5,416 nt of DNA from Melioribacteraceae bacterium (GTDB lineage Bacteria > Bacteroidota > Ignavibacteria > Ignavibacteriales > Melioribacteraceae): NCBI GenBank assembly GCA_027036655.1, contig JALWEC010000051.1, forward strand, positions 1-5,416, in the 5' to 3' direction. The translations under genes were made by a program, and so were the position numbers. Positions 1 to 5,411 of this stretch are shown piece by piece. The notes below the pieces were generated by a model that was given only the letters and a program-made list of their open reading frames with translations, was not told the origin of the DNA and made no database searches. Within the stretch, counting starts at the first letter, position 1, and every line of letters begins with the position of its first letter.

Positions 1-691
1 TACGTCCCAACCCTCCTTTGCGTCCGGCAAATTTTACTCGTCCTCCGCCGGTAGCATAAACGGGAGTACCCGTGTTAACCAGAATATCAATTCCGTTGTG
101 CATTCTACGCACTTTCAATATCGGGTGGAATCTCATTCCGAACCGGTCGCCGTAAGGTCCGTCCGCCGGCTTAATTGCGGGAATTGCGTCGTAAAGTTTG
201 GAGTTAAGCTCCAATGTTTTGCTTATTTCATTAAAATTATCTTTTTCGATATTTACCTTAGCCGTCAGATTATCAACAACATAGTCCAAACTGTCAAGAA
301 TATGTTTAGCTTCTCCCGTTGTTGCAAAATCATTATTACCGATAGCTTTTCCGCCTACTCCGAAATTCAGCTGGTCGGCTTTTAACGGTTCGAGATTAAC
401 TTTTAGTCTTAACGTTTGATCATTCTTAACTAAGTAATCAATATCTTTTTTAAGTTTGTTAAACTTGATGTTATAATCATCTAATTTGGACTGCAAAACT
501 TTATTCTGAGTTTTCAGATAATCAACTTGAGAAGTCGGGTTAATCAAGGATTGAAAGTAAAAAAATCCGGCGAAAACGAGCATGGAAATAACCGTGGTTG
601 CTCCGAGCACCGATAATATAATTTTTCGTTTGAAATTTTTAATTTCAACGAATTTTAAGTTGCTATTTGAGAAATAATAGTATCTTTTCAT
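1..691 (-). CDS. M23-family (LytM-type) peptidase, membrane-anchored, C-terminus cut off by window edge
   Basis: This frame is open from an ATG at 691-689 to the left edge, giving 230 codons without a stop; the 3' end lies outside the window. Residues about 23-48 form one hydrophobic segment after a Lys/Arg-rich N-terminus, so the protein is probably an inner-membrane anchor facing the periplasm. Residues about 55-95 look like a coiled coil, followed by a Gly-rich GVGG at 111-114. The peptidase domain begins near 170, with GDRFGMRFHP (181-190) and HNGID (198-202), where H198 and D202 are the first two zinc ligands of M23 enzymes. The second ligand motif (HxH) must lie beyond the edge, so activity cannot be judged. 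The Tyr-rich start, helix, coil and VNLEP...FGVGG layout fits a peptidase family typical of Bacteroidota and relatives, which cleaves peptidoglycan cross-bridges or regulates cell shape. No Shine-Dalgarno precedes the ATG. The upstream frame stays open to a TAG at 722-724 but has no better start. Confidence 0.9.
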   Translation of the reverse strand, partial: MKRYYYFSNSNLKFVEIKNFKRKIILSVLGATTVISMLVFAGFFYFQSLINPTSQVDYLKTQNKVLQSKLDDYNIKFNKLKKDIDYLVKNDQTLRLKVNLEPLKADQLNFGVGGKAIGNNDFATTGEAKHILDSLDYVVDNLTAKVNIEKDNFNEISKTLELNSKLYDAIPAIKPADGPYGDRFGMRFHPILKVRRMHNGIDILVNTGTPVYATGGGRVKFAGRKGGLGR

Positions 692-699
692 ATGACGTG

Positions 700-730
700 C
701 GAAAATAATTAAATAATCAATCTAAATCAA
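700..730 (-). promoter_or_regulatory. Candidate promoter for the M23 peptidase gene
   Basis: In the 44-base gap after hprK, the minus strand carries TTGATT (730-725), 17 bases, then TATTTTCG (707-700). Read as a Bacteroidota-type promoter this is TTG, 20 bases, then TATTTTCG, one mismatch from TAnnTTTG. Read as sigma-70 it is 4/6 at each box with a 17-base spacer. The start site would lie only a few bases before the ATG at 691, implying an almost leaderless mRNA, which fits the lack of a Shine-Dalgarno sequence. The region is very AT-rich, so chance is a real alternative; the gene could simply be read through from hprK. Confidence 0.3.
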
Positions 731-735
731 GCTAA

Positions 736-1749
736 TTATTCTTCATCATGTTCGAAGTAATTAACCGATCTTCTCCCCTTGTTAAAATTAGTTGAAATTC
801 TGTTCTGAAGTCTTTCCTGCAGTTCTTTTGCCGCGTTATAACCGTAATGCGAAGCAAGATAATTCAAAGCTATTGTTTCGGCGATTACCGTAATATTTTT
901 ACCCGGAAAAATGGGCAACTTCATGTAAGGTATTTTGATATCCAAAATTGAAATTGTTTCATTGTCCAAACCGGTTCTGGTATATTCGGTGTTTTCATCC
1001 CAAATCTCAAGTTCTATTACAATCTCAAGCCGTTTTTGATGACGAATAGAACGAACTCCGAACATGTGTTGAACGTCCACAATTCCTATTCCCCGTATTT
1101 CCATTACATGCTGGATTATATCCGTTCCCGTTCCTATTAAAATATGTTCCCCTTTTTTTGTTAGGATTACAACATCGTCCGCTACAAGACGGTGACCTCT
1201 TTCAACCAAATCGAGCGCCACTTCGCTCTTCCCTATTCCCGATTTCCCGAGAAAAAGCATCCCGATTCCGTAAACGTCAACAAACGAAGCGTGCAGGGAA
1301 ACTCGTGTCGCAAACTGATCTTCAAGGAAATCCCCGATTAAGTAAGCTGTTTTTGTGCTTGTATTTTCAATCTGAAAAACGGCGACATTTTGCTTGATTG
1401 CATGTTTAATCAGTTCGGGACACGGTGCGTTCTCGTTGCTTAATATAATTGCCGGAACATCAAAACTTAATAATCTCTCGATTACATTGTCCCTTTCTTC
1501 TTCGCTTAGGGACAAGCAATACCTGTTTTCCGTATTCCCAATCAATTGAATTCTGTTATATGTAAAAAGTTCCACAAACCCGGCTAAAGCCAAACCGGGT
1601 CTGTGTAAGTTTTGATCTTTTATCTCTTTTTCAAATCCAACGCCTTCCGGAGTAAGTAATTTTACTCCGAAAAGCTCTTTAACATTTTCATAAAAGAATT
1701 TAACGGTAATACTTTCGTTTCTTATAATATCGTTTTTTGATATTTGCAT
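736..1749 (-). CDS. hprK: HPr kinase/phosphorylase
   Basis: A 337-residue protein, slightly longer than the usual 310-330 of the family. HprK phosphorylates and dephosphorylates a regulatory Ser of HPr, linking carbon and energy state to catabolite control in the cytoplasm. Residues 1-130 match the N-terminal domain, including RPGLALAGF (50-58) and RIQLIGNTE (66-74). The kinase domain follows: H153 before the P-loop, Walker A GKSGIGKS (168-175), the acidic pair D191-D192 in VADDVV, the HprK signature EIRGIGIVDVQ...FGVRSI (217-235), and a C-terminal LPIFPGKNI loop (278-286). All key elements are present, so it should be active. The start ATG overlaps the hpf stop as TAATG and only a weak GAG precedes it, so translation is probably coupled to hpf. 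No HPr or other PTS gene lies in the window. In many FCB-group bacteria HprK occurs without a full sugar PTS (family knowledge), suggesting a regulatory rather than transport role. Confidence 0.96.
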   Translation of the reverse strand: MQISKNDIIRNESITVKFFYENVKELFGVKLLTPEGVGFEKEIKDQNLHRPGLALAGFVELFTYNRIQLIGNTENRYCLSLSEEERDNVIERLLSFDVPAIILSNENAPCPELIKHAIKQNVAVFQIENTSTKTAYLIGDFLEDQFATRVSLHASFVDVYGIGMLFLGKSGIGKSEVALDLVERGHRLVADDVVILTKKGEHILIGTGTDIIQHVMEIRGIGIVDVQHMFGVRSIRHQKRLEIVIELEIWDENTEYTRTGLDNETISILDIKIPYMKLPIFPGKNITVIAETIALNYLASHYGYNAAKELQERLQNRISTNFNKGRRSVNYFEHDEE

Positions 1750-2045
1750 TAGTGCTCGATTAATTGTGTCTTGATTTTTTTAAGTTGTCGTTTGCATTTA
1801 TCAACCGCAGTCGAAATCGACTTCTTAAAATCATCGCTTTCAACTTCGGATTTAACCACCCGTTTAGGTATGTTTAAGATTATTTCAGCTTTCTTGATGC
1901 TCTCTTTCGGGTGAATATAACTGAGGATAACTTCGGCGTCAAGAATCGGATCAAAGTATTTTTCGAGGGTTTTAACCTCGCTCTCCGCATATTCTTTCAA
2001 TGAATCCGATGCTTTGAACTTTCTTGCTGTTATTCGTATGTTCAT
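1749..2045 (-). CDS. hpf: Short-form ribosome hibernation promoting factor (HPF/RaiA family)
   Basis: A 98-residue protein covering a single HPF/YfiA domain. It begins MNIRITARKF, continues with SLKEYAESEVKTLEKYFDP (helix 1) and IKKAEIILNIPKRVVKSE (central strands), and ends in a Lys-rich helix with DKCKRQLKKIK near 82-92. These are the beta-alpha-beta-beta-beta-alpha pattern and basic face that lie in the decoding centre of the 30S subunit. It lacks the C-terminal dimerisation domain of long HPF (about 180-190 residues), so it resembles the E. coli HPF/YfiA size class. The likely role is to silence or protect ribosomes in slow growth. It lies 9 bases after the recombinase stop with a good Shine-Dalgarno and overlaps hprK by one base. 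A xer-hpf pairing is common in Bacteroidota relatives (recalled, not checked). Whether it acts like HPF (100S formation) or YfiA (monosome inactivation) cannot be told from sequence. Confidence 0.93.
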   Translation of the reverse strand: MNIRITARKFKASDSLKEYAESEVKTLEKYFDPILDAEVILSYIHPKESIKKAEIILNIPKRVVKSEVESDDFKKSISTAVDKCKRQLKKIKTQLIEH

Positions 2046-2051
2046 GATTAA

Positions 2052-2057
2052 CTCCTA
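2052..2057 (-). promoter_or_regulatory. Shine-Dalgarno of hpf overlapping the recombinase stop codon
   Basis: The minus strand reads TAGGAG followed by six bases and the hpf ATG (2045-2043). The first three bases, TAG (2057-2055), are the recombinase stop. A ribosome terminating there sits on the hpf initiation site, favouring coupled or re-initiated translation. It is the clearest ribosome-binding site inside the five-gene run. Confidence 0.75.
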
Positions 2058-2948
2058 TGATTTTGGGTGTGAGTTTTTATAAACTTTTTTTAGATGTTCA
2101 ACGCTGATGTGAGTATAAATTTGCGTTGTAGATAAATTTTCATGTCCTAAAATTTCCTTAACCGAAAGCAAATCGGCTCCATCGTCCAACAAATGCGTTG
2201 CCGCGCTGTGGCGTAAAACATGCGGCGATTTTTTTTCAACGTCTGTTACCATTGCAATGTACTTTTTCACTAATCTTTGTACCATTCTCGGGTAAATCTT
2301 ATTCCCGCTTTTTGTTGTTATCAACGGCGACTCGGACGAAAGCTCCGCCCTGCCTCTTAAATAGTTTTTTAATGATTCAATTACAACGCTACCAAGAGGA
2401 ATGTTCCTGTGCTTAGCTCCTTTTCCGAAAACTTTTAATGATTTATTTGCAAAGTCGATATCTTTTACTTTTAAATCGCATAATTCCGAAACTCTTATCG
2501 CCTCGCCGTACAAAAGTTGAAAAATTAATTTTGTTTCTTCCCTGTAATCATCGGAAGATTTTTCGATCTTTTGAAGAATTTGTTTAAAAGAATCTACGGA
2601 AATTGTCGTCGGTAGCATTTTATTTCTTTTGGGATTGGAGAGGTTTTTAAGCGGATTTTTAACTACGATTTCAGCTCTTTGCAAATAGTCGAAGTATTTT
2701 CTTAAAGCGCTTAACTTCCGGCTTACGCTTGTCGGACTTAACTGCCGCGAGCTTAAATAGACCATAAAACGCCGGATTTTCTTTTCGCTGATATCCTTGG
2801 GAGAGGTTAATTTATTTTTCTCGCAGTAAACTATGAATTGCTCCAAATCCCTTCGATATGCCGAAATTGTATTTTCGGAAAGTCTCCGAATCCCGGAAAG
2901 CTCCCGAAGGTAGTCGTTAAGCGATTTTTTAAAAGTTATTTCAGTCAC
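2055..2948 (-). CDS. xerC: XerC-type site-specific tyrosine recombinase
   Basis: A 297-residue protein, matching the roughly 298 of XerC/XerD. Residues 1-95 are the SAM-like core-binding domain (LSENTISAYRRDLEQF, 23-38; SPTSVSRKLSALRKYFDYL, 71-89). The catalytic domain carries the full active set: R152 in IRVSEL, K176 in FGKGAKHR, H243 and R246 in SPHVLRH, H269 in LGHENLS and nucleophile Y278 in TTQIYTH. It should resolve chromosome dimers at dif with a partner or alone. The tail EHLKKVYKNSHP looks more like XerC than XerD, but the C/D call is uncertain. Full length, housekeeping neighbours and no flanking att-like repeats argue against a phage or integron integrase. The start is GTG at 2948-2946, with no Shine-Dalgarno, three bases after the DUF494 stop and in the same frame. 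The next Met is residue 62, inside the core domain, so GTG is the only sensible start. GEA at 148-150 replaces the common xTG before the first catalytic Arg. Confidence 0.93.
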   Translation of the reverse strand: MTEITFKKSLNDYLRELSGIRRLSENTISAYRRDLEQFIVYCEKNKLTSPKDISEKKIRRFMVYLSSRQLSPTSVSRKLSALRKYFDYLQRAEIVVKNPLKNLSNPKRNKMLPTTISVDSFKQILQKIEKSSDDYREETKLIFQLLYGEAIRVSELCDLKVKDIDFANKSLKVFGKGAKHRNIPLGSVVIESLKNYLRGRAELSSESPLITTKSGNKIYPRMVQRLVKKYIAMVTDVEKKSPHVLRHSAATHLLDDGADLLSVKEILGHENLSTTQIYTHISVEHLKKVYKNSHPKS

Positions 2949-2951
2949 AAA

Positions 2952-3395
2952 TTAATTTATTTTGTCAGAAGTATTTAAAAAGAATCTGCTGCCGGGAATC
3001 ATCTCCGCATCATCCATTAAAGAGAAAAGTACTATTAAATTAATATCTTCGCGAGTTAAAACGGAACGAGGGTAAAAATCTATTTGTTCCATGATAACGT
3101 TAAAATCCTCATTGTCAAAAATTCCAAGATTAAACAAATAAAGGAGGTAATTGTAGTTGTCAACGCCCATGTTCAAAATTTCTTCTTCGGTTGCTACCCT
3201 AAAGGAGGAATTGTTGTCGCCGCTTTCCATATATTCGCGCTTATAAATAATCTTATCAAACAAAAGACTGAAAGCTACGTTTACGGCGTCTTTATCCATC
3301 TCCTTTGCAAGAGAAAGATTAATATCTTCAAGAGATCTGCTTTCGTGCATTTCTTCTAAAATTATCTGTAAGATTTCAACAATTTTTGCTTTCAT
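2952..3395 (-). CDS. DUF494/Smg-like protein of unknown function
   Basis: A 147-residue acidic, mostly helical protein with no signal peptide or membrane helix. I assign it to DUF494 (the Smg family) by pattern: a start of the type KIVEILQIILEEM, a central FRVATEEEILNMG (65-77) like the RxxxxEE of Smg, then NYLLYLFNLGIFDNEDFNVIMEQ (82-104) and LTREDINLIVLFSLMD (113-128), which mirror the family's LFLxxLE...E.VIER...L..DDLKWVIL layout. The biochemical role of Smg is not established. In Proteobacteria smg often lies near dprA and topA, and here it directly precedes a Xer recombinase, so a DNA-processing neighbourhood is retained. Its ATG overlaps the ybeY stop as ATGA and has only a weak upstream GAAAG, implying translational coupling. 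It ends TAA three bases before the recombinase GTG. The family call rests on remembered pattern, not a search; a lineage-specific hypothetical protein is the alternative. Confidence 0.68.
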   Translation of the reverse strand: MKAKIVEILQIILEEMHESRSLEDINLSLAKEMDKDAVNVAFSLLFDKIIYKREYMESGDNNSSFRVATEEEILNMGVDNYNYLLYLFNLGIFDNEDFNVIMEQIDFYPRSVLTREDINLIVLFSLMDDAEMIPGSRFFLNTSDKIN

Positions 3396-3838
3396 TTAAT
3401 AACCGCTTTCAAATTGAATTGACCGAATTTTTCGGTTAATTTATTCTCAACTCTTTTCATCTTTCTTTTTTCGTTCGGAGTAGTGTCGTCGTATCCTATA
3501 ACATGAAGTATTCCGTGTATAATCAATCTGACCAGCTCTTCATTCAACTCGACGTTATATTTTTCGGCATTTTCCTTAGCGACATCAAACGAAATAAAAA
3601 GTTCAGTATCTAATCTACCAATTTCGGAAGAAAAGTCAAGCGTTACTATGTCGGTGGGAAAATTATGTTTCATGTAGGAATTGTTAATTTCAACGATAGA
3701 GGGCAAATCCACAAAATTAACATCCAGTGAACAGACAGTAAAATTAAGTTCTTTAGATAATTTTCCTATAAGCTCATGAACACTTTTTTTTGAAATCTTA
3801 AAACCTTTTGAGACTCCGACCCTGATATTTTTTGACAT
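3392..3838 (-). CDS. ybeY: Endoribonuclease YbeY (rRNA maturation factor)
   Basis: A 148-residue protein of typical YbeY length (about 140-160). YbeY is a cytoplasmic metal-dependent RNase involved in 16S rRNA 3' end maturation and ribosome quality control. The N-terminal part holds LDVNFVDLPSIVEINNSYMKHNFPTDIVTLDF (38-69), the conserved region with the N-x-x-xMxHxxPTDVLSF-type motif. ELFISFDVAKENAEKYN (79-95) matches the GDIxIsxxxA segment, with FISF where GDI is common. The zinc site is HGILHVIGYDD (108-118): H108 and H112 are kept, but the third ligand position holds D118 instead of His. The frame is intact and the surroundings conserved, so this looks like a functional lineage variant. 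The ATG is preceded by GAAGGA nine bases upstream. It is the first gene of the five-gene run, and its TGA stop overlaps the next start. Confidence 0.93.
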   Translation of the reverse strand: MSKNIRVGVSKGFKISKKSVHELIGKLSKELNFTVCSLDVNFVDLPSIVEINNSYMKHNFPTDIVTLDFSSEIGRLDTELFISFDVAKENAEKYNVELNEELVRLIIHGILHVIGYDDTTPNEKRKMKRVENKLTEKFGQFNLKAVIK

Positions 3839-3847
3839 TAAAAATTT

Positions 3848-3853
3848 TCCTTC
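3848..3853 (-). promoter_or_regulatory. Shine-Dalgarno of ybeY
   Basis: The minus strand reads GAAGGA, nine bases before the ATG at 3838-3836, separated by an A/T-only spacer. It supports this start and marks ybeY as a freshly initiated first gene, unlike the coupled starts downstream. Confidence 0.65.
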
Positions 3854-3860
3854 TTTTAAC

Positions 3861-3896
3861 TAAATATAAGAATATCGGGGAAATCAAAAAAACAAA
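3861..3896 (-). promoter_or_regulatory. Weak candidate promoter for the ybeY-hprK run
   Basis: The minus strand has TATATTTA (3868-3861), one base off the Bacteroidota TAnnTTTG box and containing a -10-like TATATT. TTTG occurs upstream at 3888-3885 and 3896-3893, giving spacers of 16 and 24 bases, neither ideal. A promoter somewhere in this 110-base spacer is reasonable because it is the largest intergenic gap and precedes five packed genes. The exact boxes are a guess in AT-rich DNA. Confidence 0.22.
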
Positions 3897-3901
3897 TAAA
3901 T

Positions 3902-3911
3902 ACTCTAGAGT
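3902..3911 (-). repeat. 10-base perfect palindrome in the ybeY upstream spacer
   Basis: ACTCTAGAGT is its own reverse complement and lies 64-73 bases upstream of the ybeY ATG. With CTAG at its centre it makes a poor RNA hairpin (three stem pairs at most), so it looks more like a potential dimeric-protein site than a terminator. A single 10-base palindrome can occur by chance. Confidence 0.3.
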
Positions 3912-3926
3912 TCAATTAGTAAATAG

Positions 3927-3950
3927 AAAAAAGGAAAAGATGAAAATCTT
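3927..3950 (-). terminator. Possible weak intrinsic terminator after the MBL-fold gene
   Basis: On the minus strand AAGAT (3950-3946), loop TTTC, ATCTT (3941-3937) forms a five-pair stem that overlaps the TAA stop and is followed by TTCC and six T (3932-3927). The layout is terminator-like but four of five pairs are A-T, so it would be weak. Partial read-through into ybeY is likely. Confidence 0.28.
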
Positions 3951-4824
3951 AAAATTCCGTTTCAACGCCTTCCCGCGATAACAGAATTTCGGTTTTACTG
4001 TTTAATTCATTTTTCGCTATGCCAACGGATTCCGTAAGAAGTTCTTCAACCCGATTATCGTTAAAACCCGGATCATAATGGAAAAGAAAGAGTTTCTTAA
4101 CATTTGCTTTGTGGGCAAAGTAAACGACAGCCGAGTTATTGGAATGTCCCCATCCCACTTTTTCGGAGAAATGCTCTTCGAAATATTGCGTGTCGTGAAT
4201 CAGTATATCGGCATTATCCGTAAAATTAATTAAGTCCGCGTTTAACTCGCATATACTCTCCAAACTCGGGTGAAGCTCTCCTTTTTTACAAAGAATTTCA
4301 TTGTCGGTCATATAAACCAAGGATTTTTCATCCTCATCTACACGGTAAGAATAAGTTCCTTCTGAATGATGAGTGTGTATCTTTCTAATTTTGAATATAT
4401 CTATATTCACCTCATCAAGGGATGAAATATCAACAAATTCAATATTTGCTTTAAAAACTTCTTCTCGTTTTACGGGGAAAAACCCGCTCTTCATCTGTTC
4501 GTCAATTGCTTTTGCCGCGGTTAGTCCTTCAACGGAATTGTAATATATTTTTATTTGAAATTCGGAGGAGAAAAAAGGAGCGAAAAAAGGAAAACCCTGG
4601 ATATGGTCCCAATGGAAGTGAGTTAGGAAAATATGAAGACTATTATATTTCTTCTCATTTATGATTTCATTCCCGAGATTAAATATTCCCGTACCGGCGT
4701 CAAAAATAATCAACTCGCTTGAGTTGTTACCGACGGAAATACAAGGCGTGTTTCCCCCGTATTGTACAGTGTTCTTACCCGGCACCGGGATTGAACCTCT
4801 GACTCCCCAAAACTTAACCTTCAT
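3949..4824 (-). CDS. MBL-fold metallo-hydrolase of the PhnP / cyclic phosphodiesterase-like group
   Basis: A 291-residue cytoplasmic protein. It opens with FWGVRGSIPVPG (5-16) and YGGNTPCISV (22-31), then FDAGTGIFNLG (41-51), hallmarks of a Lactamase_B_2-type family related to PhnP and RNase Z. The di-metal motif is THFHWDHIQG (68-77): H69, H71, D73 and H74. Further candidate ligands are H152 or H153 (IHTHHSEGTYSYR), D174 (MTDNE) and H249 (LFHYDPG). The conserved ILIHDTQY (207-214) and GWGHSN (224-229) segments are also present. All expected metal sites seem intact, so a phosphodiesterase or related hydrolase is likely. Relatives are often labelled cyclic-nucleotide phosphodiesterases, but the substrate cannot be read from sequence. 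It overlaps the carbonic anhydrase-like gene by ATGA and has a strong GAGGAGGAG just upstream, so the two are co-translated. No link in function between them is evident. Confidence 0.88.
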   Translation of the reverse strand: MKVKFWGVRGSIPVPGKNTVQYGGNTPCISVGNNSSELIIFDAGTGIFNLGNEIINEKKYNSLHIFLTHFHWDHIQGFPFFAPFFSSEFQIKIYYNSVEGLTAAKAIDEQMKSGFFPVKREEVFKANIEFVDISSLDEVNIDIFKIRKIHTHHSEGTYSYRVDEDEKSLVYMTDNEILCKKGELHPSLESICELNADLINFTDNADILIHDTQYFEEHFSEKVGWGHSNNSAVVYFAHKANVKKLFLFHYDPGFNDNRVEELLTESVGIAKNELNSKTEILLSREGVETEF

Positions 4825-5411
4825 AACTCCTCCTCAAGCGCCGATTCATAGCTTAGTTTAGCGTATTCGGAATAATGTTCCGCCGAGACTTTTAAGTAAT
4901 TTATCTCCTCATCAGATAAATCTCTTATAACTTTTGCCGGAACGCCTGCGACCAATTTCCCGCTCGGGACTACAAAACCGGGCGTAACAACCGCACCTGC
5001 CGCGACAACGGAATTTGTCCGGACAATCGCTCCGTCCAGCACCACGGAACCGATTCCGATTAGAACGTAATCTTCAATCGTGCATCCGTGAAGTTTAACG
5101 CTGTGACCAACCGTAACAAAATTGCCGATATTAAGCGGATGCGTATTGACGCTGACGTGCAGCATTGATAAGTCCTGGATATTTGTGCTTTCTCCGATTT
5201 TAATGTAATGCACGTCGCCCCTTACGACACAGTTGTACCAGACGGATGAGTTTTTTCCTATTTCAACGTCGCCGATAATTTTTGCTCCGGGAGCGATAAA
5301 AACAGTTGGGTGAATAGATGGGAATTTACCATCGTAAGCGTAGATAAATTTTTCCGAAGAAATTACGTTAAAGTTTCTTGTTTGCACAACAATCCATATT
5401 ATTTTTAACAA
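4821..5411 (-). CDS. Gamma-class carbonic anhydrase-like hexapeptide-repeat protein, 5' end uncertain
   Basis: Residue numbers count from the TTG at 5411-5409 (196 residues). From about residue 37 the protein follows the left-handed beta-helix of gamma carbonic anhydrase/YrdA proteins: APGAKIIGDVEIG (40-52), VVRGDV (62-67), NIQD (77-80), LHVS (84-87), VGHSVKLHGC (101-110), VLIGIGSVVLDGA (116-128) and the closing VAGVPAKVIRDL (154-165). Putative zinc ligands are H85, H103 and H108; R64, D66 and Q79 match other active-site positions. The acidic loop of the archaeal Cam enzyme is absent, as in the CamH subtype, so carbonic anhydrase activity is possible but unproven; an acyltransferase-like or scaffold role is an alternative. 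Relatives usually start near IYAYDGKFP (23-31), so the first 20 residues may be untranslated. GTG at 5387-5385 is another start, neither has a clear Shine-Dalgarno, and the frame stays open to the right edge, so the gene could begin outside the window. Confidence 0.88.
   Translation of the reverse strand: MLKIIWIVVQTRNFNVISSEKFIYAYDGKFPSIHPTVFIAPGAKIIGDVEIGKNSSVWYNCVVRGDVHYIKIGESTNIQDLSMLHVSVNTHPLNIGNFVTVGHSVKLHGCTIEDYVLIGIGSVVLDGAIVRTNSVVAAGAVVTPGFVVPSGKLVAGVPAKVIRDLSDEEINYLKVSAEHYSEYAKLSYESALEEEL
4827..4835 (-). promoter_or_regulatory. Shine-Dalgarno of the MBL-fold gene inside the upstream coding end
   Basis: The minus strand reads GAGGAGGAG, then TT and the ATG at 4824-4822. These nine bases are also the three Glu codons near the end of the carbonic anhydrase-like protein (LEEEL). 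The best six-base match, AGGAGG (4834-4829), lies four bases from the start, somewhat close but strong. Confidence 0.7.

Noticed and set aside
98..385. Plus-strand open frame of 95 codons.
   Set aside because: It is antisense to the M23 peptidase, whose minus-strand frame shows clear domain motifs; the plus-strand translation has no recognisable family features.
1158..1397. Plus-strand open frame of 79 codons, with similar ones at 2198-2416, 3084-3359 and 4661-4861.
   Set aside because: Each lies wholly or mostly opposite a well-supported minus-strand gene (hprK, xerC, DUF494, MBL-fold) and shows no domain or convincing start signal.
1578..1600. Hairpin-capable ACCCGG ... CCGGGT with an 11-base loop.
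   Set aside because: It lies in the middle of hprK and encodes the conserved RPGLALAGF motif, with no T-tract; the codons explain the symmetry.
2055..2948. The tyrosine recombinase as a marker of an integrated mobile element.
   Set aside because: Its length and motifs fit housekeeping Xer, the neighbours are core genes in one operon, and there are no att-like direct repeats, tRNA gene or cargo genes.
4775..4800. The minus strand reads GGTTCAATCCCGGTGCC, which resembles the T-arm and 3' end of a tRNA.
   Set aside because: It encodes the conserved GSIPVPG segment at the start of the MBL-fold protein, the T-stem pairs at only about three of five positions, and no cloverleaf lies upstream.
5395..5397. 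ATG near the right edge as a start for the carbonic anhydrase-like gene.
   Set aside because: It is out of frame and meets a TAA after nine codons.
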